Below are positions 17,273 through 24,802 of a stretch of DNA of 64,000 nt, piece by piece. The DNA comes from an uncultured Treponema sp. (GTDB lineage: Bacteria > Spirochaetota > Spirochaetia > Treponematales > Treponemataceae). The stretch covers positions 1 to 64,000 of the forward strand of contig ONPD01000006.1 in assembly GCA_900319625.1 (NCBI GenBank). Reading direction: 5' to 3'. The first letter of the stretch is position 1, and every line of letters starts with the position of its first letter. The notes below the pieces were generated by a model, which searched no databases, was not told where the DNA came from, and saw nothing but the letters and a program-made list of their open reading frames with translations. The translations under genes were made by a program, and so were the position numbers.

Positions 17273-18199
17273 CTATTTTTTTTGTATATGTAATTCGTTT
17301 ATTAATCTTATCACATAAGTGCGTTGAATTCCTAGTATTTTGGCGGTTTTTGTTTGATTCCAGCCGTTCTCCTCAAGAATCCTTGTTACGTATTCCTTCT
17401 TAAAAGCGTCCAAAGCTGTTTTCAGGGATTTATCAGTAAGATTCAAATCCCTTGCCGTAGCTTCGCAGAAGCTGCCGCAGCCGGCCGCAGAAAGGCCGAA
17501 ATCATCAGCCTTAATAAGCGGAAGCTCTCCTACAATAAAGGCGTGCTGAATAAGATTTTTCAGTTCATCAATGTTACCGGCAAAAAAGTAGTTTTCAAGA
17601 GCCGCAAGAGCTCCTTCTCCAAAGCCGGTAAAATTAAAGCCTGTCTGACTGCAGTAAAGTCTGCGGTAATATTCAGCCAAAGGCGCAATTTCCTCCCTTC
17701 TCTGGCGAAGAGGCGGAACATTCAGCACAACAGAATTAATTTTATAAAACAATTCTTCCAGAAAAAGGCCCGAAGAAATCTTAGCTTCAAGATTTTCCTC
17801 AGCAGAAGAGATAAATTTTACGTTCTTTCCGCTCCTCATAGTTTCCTTCAGAAAATCCAGAAGCTGAGACTGCAGGAAAGAAGGCATAAGATTTATACAG
17901 CTTACAAAAACCGTACAACGCTCTAAACCAGAAAGCTGGCTTATCTGTGTCTTGATTTTCGATAAGGTCTGTGAAAGTGCAGTCTCCGAAGAAGACTTGC
18001 AGTTCAGTTCAAGAAAGTTTTTTGGATTTTTACTTACACTCTGATGAATTGCAGATGCAATCCAGCTTTTACCGCTGCCCTTTTCCCCGGAAAGAAGAAC
18101 AGAAGCAGTAGTCTGTGCAAGAATAGGAATTAATCTTTTTATTTCGGATGAAAAGCTCTGTTTTACTTCCGAAGTATCATTTGTATTAATTTCTGCCAA
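17273..18199 (-). CDS. AAA+/Fis-type regulator lacking sigma-54 contact motif
   Basis: Built like a sigma-54 activator core. It has Walker A GEKGSGKSW, the LFYKINSVVLNVPPLRQRREEI segment with the arginine region, and a C-terminal Fis-type HTH (VTRILEENGWNQTKTAKILGIQRTYVIRLI). Two hallmarks are missing: the GAFTGA loop that touches sigma-54, and the Walker B 'GTLFLDE' motif, replaced by CTVFVSCIN. It may therefore be a DNA-binding regulator that no longer remodels RNA polymerase. The frame is open to a TTG at 18259, but that start would add a hydrophobic stretch (MRFIFISFVI) without a ribosome site. TTG 18199 has GGGAAA upstream and is preferred (~308 residues). Confidence 0.7.
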   Translation of the reverse strand: MAEINTNDTSEVKQSFSSEIKRLIPILAQTTASVLLSGEKGSGKSWIASAIHQSVSKNPKNFLELNCKSSSETALSQTLSKIKTQISQLSGLERCTVFVSCINLMPSFLQSQLLDFLKETMRSGKNVKFISSAEENLEAKISSGLFLEELFYKINSVVLNVPPLRQRREEIAPLAEYYRRLYCSQTGFNFTGFGEGALAALENYFFAGNIDELKNLIQHAFIVGELPLIKADDFGLSAAGCGSFCEATARDLNLTDKSLKTALDAFKKEYVTRILEENGWNQTKTAKILGIQRTYVIRLINELHIQKK

Positions 18200-18318
18200 T
18201 TGACTTTCCCGAATTACAAAACTTATAAAAATAAAACGCATTGCAGCAGCTGCCAGCAATGCGTCTTAATATTAAAGTCCAGAATTCTGCAGGAGAGCTT
18301 TCTCCCCCGCCAGAAGAT

Positions 18319-20025
18319 TTATTTCTTTGACTTAATCATATCTCCGAGAGTATAGGCTCCGTCATCTTTGCTTTCAGAATCCATATACTGAGAGATTTCG
18401 TCACGCTGCTGCTTTCTCTTGTACTCGCGAACAGAGAATGCAACCTTTTCCTTGTCTGTGTTTACGTCAACAACAAATACGTTGAGTTTGTCGCCAACCT
18501 TGTATTTTGCAACAGCTTCTTCGAATGGAACGTCTTTGTCATCGCTAAGGTTAGCTTTGTTTACAAGACCTTCGATTCCGTTTGGAGCTTTTACAAATAC
18601 ACCAAAGTCTGTGATAGAAGTGATTTCACCTTCCAGTGTTGAACCAACAGGGTATTCTTCTGCAAATGCTGTCCAAGGGTTGTCAGTTACCTGTTTAAGA
18701 CCAACCTTTACGCGGTGAGCTTCCGGATCACATTCGATAACTACAGCTTCAACGTCCTGTCCAACTGTAAGTTCGCTTCCAGGATGTTTAACCTTCTTTG
18801 TCCATGAAATATCATCAGCATGGAGGAATGCATCGATTCCCTCATCAATTGTGATGAAAGCGCCGGCAGCAGTAAGTTTTACAACTTTACCAGTTACCTT
18901 TGTTCCAACAGGGAATTTTTCACCAATTTTGTCCCAAGGATTTTCTGTAGCCTGTTTGAAACCAAGTGATACACGACCAGCCTGGATGTCGTAGCCAAGA
19001 ATCATAGCTTCAACTTCCTGACCAACACTTACCATATCACCAGGTTTATTGATTTTCTTTGTCCAAGAGAACTCAGAAATGTGAACAAGACCTTCAATGC
19101 CTTCTTCAAGTTCAACGAATGCACCGAATTCAGTAAGCTTTGTAACCTTACCCTTTACGATGTCATTAACGTGATATTTTTCTTCGAAGTGAATCCAAGG
19201 ATCTTCTGCAAAGTGCTTGAGAGAAAGGTTGATTCTCTTTTCTGCCGGGTCAAGGCGGATAACCTTAAGTTCGATTTCCTGACCTTTCTTTACAAAGTCC
19301 TTAGGGCGGGCTACGTGTCCCCAGCTCATATCATTGATATGAAGAAGACCGTCGAATCCGCCAAGGTCGATGAATGCACCAAAACTTGTAAATGATTTTA
19401 CAGTTCCTTTTACAGTATCACCGATGTTTACAGAATTGAAGAAAGCATCGCGCTTTGTATCAATCTGCTCTTCAAGATATTTACGGCGATTTACTACTGG
19501 ATTCAATTTGTTATCTGTGTAAAGGCGCTCAATATAGAATTTGTCTTTCAAACCAAGAAGAGTTTCCGGCTTTTCGATTTTTTCGCTGTCAGCCTGGCTG
19601 ATTGGCAGGAATGCGGCGCGTTCAATACCGATATTTACTTCATATCCGCTCTTAACAACCTTAGAAATTGTACCGTCAACAGGAGTCTTATCTTTCCATG
19701 CCTGCTGAATAACTTTCAAGTTCTGCTTAGAATCAGCCTTCTTCTTTGACAAAACAGGACCGTTGTTGTTATGTCCAATCAACAATGCCTGAACCTTATC
19801 TCCGGCTTTCGGCAGATCACCTGCGAACTCCTCTGCGGAGATTAAACCCTCAGATTTGTCACCAACGTCAACGTAAACATAATCGCTTGTAACCTGAATT
19901 ACAGTTCCTTCTACAAGCTGACCAGCCTGCGGTGCATCAAAGTTTTTGAGGGATTCCTCTAATTGTGCCTGGAATTCGCTCTTGGAGTTCTGAGTTCCTT
20001 CCATTTCCACTTCCATTTCGTCCAT
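18319..20025 (-). CDS. rpsA: 30S ribosomal protein S1
   Basis: 568 residues with six S1/OB-fold repeats (starting near residues 36, 120, 204, 290, 376 and 463; for example GQLVEGTVIQVTSDYVYVDVG and VGDTVKGTVKSFTSFGAFIDLGGFDGLLH). It binds mRNA at the 30S platform and helps initiation, especially on messages lacking a strong ribosome site. That is relevant here because many genes in the window seem leaderless or weakly led. It is transcribed 13 bases after cmk in the widespread cmk-rpsA arrangement. An acidic N-terminus (MDEMEVEME) follows the AAAGGG ribosome site. Confidence 0.97.
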   Translation of the reverse strand: MDEMEVEMEGTQNSKSEFQAQLEESLKNFDAPQAGQLVEGTVIQVTSDYVYVDVGDKSEGLISAEEFAGDLPKAGDKVQALLIGHNNNGPVLSKKKADSKQNLKVIQQAWKDKTPVDGTISKVVKSGYEVNIGIERAAFLPISQADSEKIEKPETLLGLKDKFYIERLYTDNKLNPVVNRRKYLEEQIDTKRDAFFNSVNIGDTVKGTVKSFTSFGAFIDLGGFDGLLHINDMSWGHVARPKDFVKKGQEIELKVIRLDPAEKRINLSLKHFAEDPWIHFEEKYHVNDIVKGKVTKLTEFGAFVELEEGIEGLVHISEFSWTKKINKPGDMVSVGQEVEAMILGYDIQAGRVSLGFKQATENPWDKIGEKFPVGTKVTGKVVKLTAAGAFITIDEGIDAFLHADDISWTKKVKHPGSELTVGQDVEAVVIECDPEAHRVKVGLKQVTDNPWTAFAEEYPVGSTLEGEITSITDFGVFVKAPNGIEGLVNKANLSDDKDVPFEEAVAKYKVGDKLNVFVVDVNTDKEKVAFSVREYKRKQQRDEISQYMDSESKDDGAYTLGDMIKSKK

Positions 20026-20038
20026 AGTAAACCCTTTT

Positions 20039-20671
20039 TTAAGAAATTTTATTTAGTATTATTTCACAAACCTTATCTATGGTCAAGTCAGATGTATCGA
20101 TATAAAGGGCATCAGGAGCGATTTTTAAAGAACCTTCTTTCTTGTTTTTATCCATTTCATCACGCTTTTCAATGGCAGCCTTGATTTCCTCAAGAGTCAT
20201 ATCGCTGACCCCCTGGTCAAAGCGGCGTTTAGCGCGTACTTCGGCCGAAGCATCCAGGTAGATTTTGTATTCAGCGTTAGGGAAAACAACAGTTGTCATA
20301 TCACGGCCTTCACATACAATGCTGAGGCTGGCAGTAATCTTTCGCATAAGGTCGTTTACAAGATGACGAACCTCTACAATAGAACTAACCTGCGAAGTAT
20401 TTGCAGTTACCCGGTCATCGTGAAGGTGGGCAGTAACGTCAGTTCCGTTCAGAATAAAATGACTTTCCTTTGTGTATTCAATCTGCTGTTTTTTGCAGAA
20501 GTCCAGAACTGCCTTTTCGTCCTTAATGTCAATTCCTGCATCCAGAAGCCCCATAGTAAGGGTGCGGTAAAATCCGCCTGAGTTCAAAAAAGTAATATGC
20601 AGTTTGTCTGCAATAATGTTTGCAATAGTAGATTTTCCGGTTCCAGCCGGTCCGTCAATAGCGATAATCAT
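20039..20671 (-). CDS. cmk: Cytidylate kinase
   Basis: Phosphorylates CMP/dCMP. The P-loop GPAGTGKST is at 6-14, and the family's CMP-site residues are in NSGGFYR and EGRDMTTVVFPNA. The DGV-like lid segment KRRFDQGVSDM is present. 210 residues is typical of the short bacterial form. The ATG is set by AAGGAG at about 20680-20685. The leader immediately upstream contains three GC-rich hairpins, the nearest of which can involve the ribosome site, so translational control of cmk-rpsA is possible. First gene of the cmk-rpsA operon. Confidence 0.96.
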   Translation of the reverse strand: MIIAIDGPAGTGKSTIANIIADKLHITFLNSGGFYRTLTMGLLDAGIDIKDEKAVLDFCKKQQIEYTKESHFILNGTDVTAHLHDDRVTANTSQVSSIVEVRHLVNDLMRKITASLSIVCEGRDMTTVVFPNAEYKIYLDASAEVRAKRRFDQGVSDMTLEEIKAAIEKRDEMDKNKKEGSLKIAPDALYIDTSDLTIDKVCEIILNKIS

Positions 20672-20689
20672 ATTTTAGTCTCCTTAGGA

Positions 20690-20757
20690 GGGGGAAGTCT
20701 CCCCCTGCGCCCGCACGTTGTTGCGGGCTACCCTCTCTCCTAGGGGTTTCACCCCTA
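20690..20757. repeat. Triple GC-rich hairpin element in cmk leader
   Basis: Three consecutive inverted repeats: GGGGGA-AGTC-TCCCCC (20690-20705), GCCCGCA-6-TGCGGGC (20709-20728) and TAGGGGT-TTC-ACCCCTA (20741-20757). The GC content is sharply higher than its surroundings. It lies just upstream of cmk on the minus strand. It could be a dispersed palindromic element or a structured leader; only a genome-wide copy count would tell. Confidence 0.65.
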
Positions 20758-20777
20758 AGACCCCATATTCTACCACA

Positions 20778-20815
20778 AAAACAGCATTTTGTTCTGATTC
20801 CGTGCTGTTTTTTTT
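20778..20815. terminator. Hairpin with T-run (possibly bidirectional terminator)
   Basis: AAAACAGCA (20778-20786) pairs with TGCTGTTTT (20803-20811), followed by more Ts. The minus strand also ends in a T-run after the same stem. It insulates the cmk and peptide transcripts. The loop holds the first copy of the 19-base direct repeat. Confidence 0.55.
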
Positions 20816-20838
20816 ATGTTTTTGTTCTGATTCTGTGC
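20787..20838. repeat. 19-base direct repeat (two copies, 33-base period)
   Basis: TTTTGTTCTGATTCCGTGC at 20787-20805 and the same with a single C-to-T change at 20820-20838. It lies just before the TATAAT at 20850. It could be an operator pair or a slippage duplication. Confidence 0.6.
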
Positions 20839-21084
20839 GGTAAGAAAGCTATAATCTGGATATAAAAAAATAAAGAACGCGAGGTAAAAAGTTTCTATAT
20901 AGGAATTACAAGAAAAGTCTAAATACCTTCAGAAAATATTTAATTTTTTTATAACTTTTTTAGCCTTTTCTTACAGTGCTTCGTATAAATAAGTGTAAGC
21001 AAAAAACTTCCAGGTTCTGGAAAGCTTATAAAAAAACTATCAAAAAGTGACGGCGACACTCAAAAATCGCCGAGGAGAAAAATT

Positions 21085-21573
21085 ATGGATGAAAAATACG
21101 ACAATTTCCAACAAAAGTTGGGACCTGTAGTTGATGAGTTCGAAAGAATTTTCAACGATGAAGCAGTTTGTCAAAAGCTGAAGGAAATTCACAATCCAGA
21201 TGAATTGTACGATTTTCTTAAAAAAGAAACAGACTTCAGCTGTTCTAAAGAAGAACTGTTTTTGTTTTTGAAAACATCAGAAGCGTATAACAAGCTCACC
21301 GAAAATGCATCTAATCAGTTGTCTATGGAAGAACTTGAGGATGTAGTAGGTGGTATAAGCTCAGGTTTCAAAAAATTCTGGAAAAAAGCCACAAGAGTTT
21401 TTGATAAAGCAGGAAAAATTGTTGCCGTAGGCTCGGATTTGGGATCTGTTATTGGCGGAGCAGGCGAAGTAGCGACAGGTAATCCAGAAGGTTTTGCAGA
21501 TATAGCAGATGGTGTTTTGGGCTTAGTGTCTAGCGTTGGAGACATTGTTAATTGGGCAAAGGGTAAAAAATAA
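21085..21573 (+). CDS. Nif11-like leader peptide with GG site, bacteriocin-like core (1)
   Basis: A 162-residue precursor-like protein. Residues 1-90 resemble the Nif11-type leader (acidic, helical, ending in LSMEELEDVVGG), with a double-glycine cleavage site at 89-90. The 72-residue remainder has no Cys. It begins with a basic amphipathic segment (GFKKFWKKATRVFDKAGK) and continues Gly-rich and hydrophobic, with GxxxG-like spacing (GSDLGSVIGGAGEVATG), as in two-peptide class II bacteriocins. The ribosome site GAGGAG is strong. A second such gene follows 17 bases later. No peptidase-ABC exporter or modification enzyme is in the window, so the secretion route is unknown. Function is inferred from architecture only. 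Confidence 0.75.
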   Translation: MDEKYDNFQQKLGPVVDEFERIFNDEAVCQKLKEIHNPDELYDFLKKETDFSCSKEELFLFLKTSEAYNKLTENASNQLSMEELEDVVGGISSGFKKFWKKATRVFDKAGKIVAVGSDLGSVIGGAGEVATGNPEGFADIADGVLGLVSSVGDIVNWAKGKK

Positions 21574-21590
21574 ATTACAAGGAGTAAATT

Positions 21591-22034
21591 ATGGATAATA
21601 AAGAAAAAATTGAACAGTTAATTTCTGTTATGGAAGAAGCAAACAAGGATGAACAGTTTAGAAACAAAATTGAAAGCCGTAAATCTTTAAGCGAAGTTTA
21701 TAAGCTTGTTACCGAAAAAAATAATCTGTCTCTCACAGAAGAGGAATTCTGCTGTTTCTTCAAAAATGTAGATCTCTTGTGTGAATCATTAGGTAATAAA
21801 CAGGAACTCTCAATCGAAGAATTGGATGCTGTTGTCGGTGGCAGTTGGGAAGTATGGTATAAAGTTCATAAGGTTTTCAAAACTATTGCAGCAGGAAAAA
21901 CAATTGCTACTTTACCATCAATGGCTATGGATATTCCATTATTGACAACACCTTTAGGTATAGTAAAAATTATTAAAGATATCCATGATGTCAAAGAAGT
22001 CGTAGAAGTAGCTAAAGATTATTTAGGAAAATAA
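21591..22034 (+). CDS. Nif11-like leader peptide with GG site, bacteriocin-like core (2)
   Basis: A 147-residue partner of the preceding peptide. The leader (1-84) shares the same design (helical, 'LSLTEEEFCCFFKNV', then LSIEELDAVVGG), and the GG is at 83-84. The predicted 63-residue core starts SWEVWYKVHKVFKTI and lacks Cys. It is amphipathic, with a hydrophobic middle (IPLLTTPLGIVKIIK) and a charged helical end. The strong leader similarity and different cores fit a two-component peptide system processed by one protease. Ribosome site AAGGAG. The third gene of the group starts 30 bases downstream. Confidence 0.75.
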   Translation: MDNKEKIEQLISVMEEANKDEQFRNKIESRKSLSEVYKLVTEKNNLSLTEEEFCCFFKNVDLLCESLGNKQELSIEELDAVVGGSWEVWYKVHKVFKTIAAGKTIATLPSMAMDIPLLTTPLGIVKIIKDIHDVKEVVEVAKDYLGK

Positions 22035-22064
22035 ATCATTCAATACTAAGGAGAAATATAAAAA

Positions 22065-22694
22065 ATGAAAAAAACATTATCAATTGTACTGGCAGGAATG
22101 GTTCTGCTTTCATCGGTTTTTGCAAAGCCTGCAAAAATTACTTCGGACAAGCTTAATTCATGGAAGAATGTAGCTAAGATTTCGGATTCCCTGGAACTGG
22201 AAGTTATTGAAGATGATGATGATCTGCTGCTTTCAAAATCTTCAGATGGAAAGGATTTTGCCGTTTTCTACAAGGAATATTTTGATGACGGCAGCAACAT
22301 TCAGCTGGGTATGGTATGCGCAGACGGAACAATGTATTCACGAGCTTTATATACAGAAAAACAGAGCGAAGGCGGTGCCTGGAAATTTACCCTTCAGGAA
22401 ACAGACAAACAGGTTCGTTTTGATGATGCAGGAAGCGGAAGTTATCTTACAGATTTTGGCCGTGCTTATTATGCTCTTATTGTCATGGACTTAAGGAATA
22501 AAATACGCACAAACCTTTCAAAAGAATACGGACTTATTGCTCCGGAAAAGGTAAAAAAGAACGACACTAACTTCAGACAGGTTTTTGATGCAAATATCGA
22601 TGAAATCAATGCAAAGTTTGAAGCTAACGATCCTGCTGACTCATCATTTACTGCCCTTATGAAAAAGGTAAACGACAGCAACTTCGCAAACTAA
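22065..22694 (+). CDS. Secreted hypothetical protein
   Basis: Not recognised. 209 residues with a Sec signal peptide (KKTLSIVLAGMVLLSSVFA, cleavage after residue ~20-21) and no lipobox Cys. The mature part is acidic, mixed alpha/beta, with no Cys except one in GMVCADG and no catalytic motif. It lies directly after the two GG-leader genes (RBS AAGGAG) and ends in a strong terminator, so the three form one transcription unit. It could be an immunity or processing factor, but that is guesswork. Confidence 0.7.
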   Translation: MKKTLSIVLAGMVLLSSVFAKPAKITSDKLNSWKNVAKISDSLELEVIEDDDDLLLSKSSDGKDFAVFYKEYFDDGSNIQLGMVCADGTMYSRALYTEKQSEGGAWKFTLQETDKQVRFDDAGSGSYLTDFGRAYYALIVMDLRNKIRTNLSKEYGLIAPEKVKKNDTNFRQVFDANIDEINAKFEANDPADSSFTALMKKVNDSNFAN

Positions 22695-22712
22695 ATAAAA
22701 CAATCCTCCTTT

Positions 22713-22741
22713 CCCCCGGACTTATTTCCGGGGGATTTTTT
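22713..22741 (+). terminator. Rho-independent terminator after the GG-leader operon
   Basis: CCCCCGGA, six-base loop, TCCGGGGG, then A and a run of Ts. It ends the unit 21085-22694 and separates it from the S41 lipoprotein genes, though read-through is possible. Confidence 0.9.
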
Positions 22742-22764
22742 GCATATAAAAAAAGGAAATAAAA

Positions 22765-24792
22765 GTGAAGAAGATTTCTGCAAAAACAGTTCTCGCGCTA
22801 ATTGCCTTGCCGGCATTTTTGTCTTTTTTATTCTCCTGCCGTAACCTTACCGACGACGAATGTTATAAAGACGAGGTAAAAAAAATCAGCAGTCAGGTGC
22901 AGGCAGAAAGTCTGACACTGCGCCCTACCCCCATCTACGCCTACAGTAATGGGAAAACCACATGTCTGGCAAATGACTACCCTTTGTTTTTTACACCGGG
23001 CGGAGACCTTCCCTATGTGGAAGTTCAATCTTTCACCGAAGACATCTCTGGTGATACTTATACAATTACCAGAGAAGGCACACAATATAAGATTACACAG
23101 CTCTGGAATCAGAATTGTTATTTTACAATTGATTTTTCAGACGGTAACATTACTTATTCAGATTTTGATTATTTTATCTGTCCACCTGATGCTGCTGCAT
23201 CCGGTGACTTAATTTTTGACAGTTCATTAATAAAACGGGAGACAATTGTAGATATAAGGGGCGAAAAAGTTTCTTATTCGATAAATTTGACAGACTACAA
23301 TATTCCTCATAAATATGAAAACAACTACGGCTTTTTGCCTATGAATACGCTTAAGTATTTATTATATTGGGGCGGTCCTATTACCTACAATGGCAAAGAA
23401 GCCTTTTTTGATTTTGGTACAGAATGGCAGATTCCTGAATACAGTGCAAAAATGTCAAATCCAAAGGAAAGCTATTCCCAGGAAATGGCTGATTATTCAT
23501 ACAATCATCTTTGCTTTGTATTAGACTCAGGCTACGGAAGAAAAAACTATCTGGGAGTTTCAAATTTTGACAGCTGGATTAGGGCCGCAGGCCTTAAAGA
23601 AGCCCTTACTTCTACTAACGTTGATACAGCGGAAAATGCTCTTGCAAAGCTTCTTCTGCAGGATATCGCAGACCTCCACACATATTACCAGCACTGGACA
23701 CCTTTTAAAGGTCTAAATCCGAATGAGGATACCAGAAGAAGTACCCCTGCAGGATGTTTGTACTGGATGCCACCTGACTTTCTGGAAGGTCCAAGCAATA
23801 CAAGAAGAAGTAATTATCAGAAAACCTTGTTAAAGAAATTTCAGGAAGAGAAAAGCTCCTCATATTATGAATCTGAAGCTGATAAAATTAAAACTGAAAT
23901 GCACATTTTTATTCCCAAAGACAAAAGTGAAGCAGATGCGGACTACAAAGCAACAAAAAATACACTATTCATGTTCTTTAGATCATTTGCCTCCCAGGGC
24001 AGCTATGCAGTCAACTACAAGCCTAAGTGGCGCTTCTACGGTAACGTTGATGATATAGCCTCTAAAGGAAAAGATGACGGTATAATTTTTTATAAATCTG
24101 AAAACGGATCTGGAGATTTAGTTCAAGCCCCGGAAACTGAAATAAAAACAATGTCAGATTTTATCAGCAAAGTGAAGGCAGGCGATCACGGATACGGAAT
24201 CAGCTTAAAAAATAGTGGTGATAACATTCTGCTTATGATTCTTTCAAATTACATCATCAGAAAACTGAAGGAAGACAGCACCCGCCCTATGGAAAATATT
24301 GTTCTTGATTTCAGCCTTAATAACGGCGGTTCAAATGATGATGAAACAATATTTGCATCCTGGTTTTTGGGCGAATCTATTGTCTGCTATCAGAACACAG
24401 TTACAGGTTCAAAATGCGCAGTCAAATATACCGCAGACATTAATTTTGACGGCCAGATAAATGATTTAGACACCATAAAAGACTTAAAAAGATACTGTAT
24501 CACTTCCTTCAACTGCTTCTCCTGTGGAAACCTTTTACCGGCCCAGATTTACTTTAATGACAGTGTGAAGACCTTTGGAGAAAAAACCGGCGGCGGCACC
24601 TGCCCCGTAATGGAGGTAGGAATGCCTTCCGGAACGCGTTTTTTAACTTCATGTCAAATACAGCTGAGCACACTTGTAAACGGCAGCTTTGTTGACATAG
24701 ATGGAGGAATTGATGTCGATGTTCCTATATTTGTGGGAGAATTTGATAAAGTTTATAACCGCTACACATTCTGTAAGGATTATTTAAAATAG
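22765..24792 (+). CDS. S41-type peptidase lipoprotein with EF-hand-like loop (1)
   Basis: 675 residues, starting at GTG after AAAGGAAAT. The signal peptide ends in a lipobox (FLFSC, Cys25). Residues ~480-655 resemble the catalytic core of S41/tail-specific proteases: VLDFSLNNGGS (513-523) and the nucleophile-type block SFNCFSCGN with Ser586. DLHTYYQHW (~303) fits the upstream His-bearing strand. Between the two core strands sits a Ca-binding-type loop (558-569; D-x-N-x-DG-x5-D), like EF-hand/dockerin loops. The catalytic assignment is by pattern and needs checking. A close paralogue follows after ten bases. Confidence 0.7.
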   Translation: MKKISAKTVLALIALPAFLSFLFSCRNLTDDECYKDEVKKISSQVQAESLTLRPTPIYAYSNGKTTCLANDYPLFFTPGGDLPYVEVQSFTEDISGDTYTITREGTQYKITQLWNQNCYFTIDFSDGNITYSDFDYFICPPDAAASGDLIFDSSLIKRETIVDIRGEKVSYSINLTDYNIPHKYENNYGFLPMNTLKYLLYWGGPITYNGKEAFFDFGTEWQIPEYSAKMSNPKESYSQEMADYSYNHLCFVLDSGYGRKNYLGVSNFDSWIRAAGLKEALTSTNVDTAENALAKLLLQDIADLHTYYQHWTPFKGLNPNEDTRRSTPAGCLYWMPPDFLEGPSNTRRSNYQKTLLKKFQEEKSSSYYESEADKIKTEMHIFIPKDKSEADADYKATKNTLFMFFRSFASQGSYAVNYKPKWRFYGNVDDIASKGKDDGIIFYKSENGSGDLVQAPETEIKTMSDFISKVKAGDHGYGISLKNSGDNILLMILSNYIIRKLKEDSTRPMENIVLDFSLNNGGSNDDETIFASWFLGESIVCYQNTVTGSKCAVKYTADINFDGQINDLDTIKDLKRYCITSFNCFSCGNLLPAQIYFNDSVKTFGEKTGGGTCPVMEVGMPSGTRFLTSCQIQLSTLVNGSFVDIDGGIDVDVPIFVGEFDKVYNRYTFCKDYLK

Positions 24793-24802
24793 GGAGGTAA
24801 AA

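Larger units (their letters stand above)
20672..21084. other. 413-base divergent regulatory region between cmk and GG-leader peptide genes
   Basis: No gene of normal length is seen. From left to right: the cmk ribosome site, a triple-hairpin GC-rich element (20690-20757), a hairpin plus T-run (20778-20815), a 19-base direct repeat (20787-20805 and 20820-20838), a TATAAT at 20850-20855, a second -10-like box TATAAA at 20984-20989, a small hairpin near 21008-21026, a GGCGA...TCGCC hairpin and the GAGGAG ribosome site of the first peptide gene. Confidence 0.7.
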
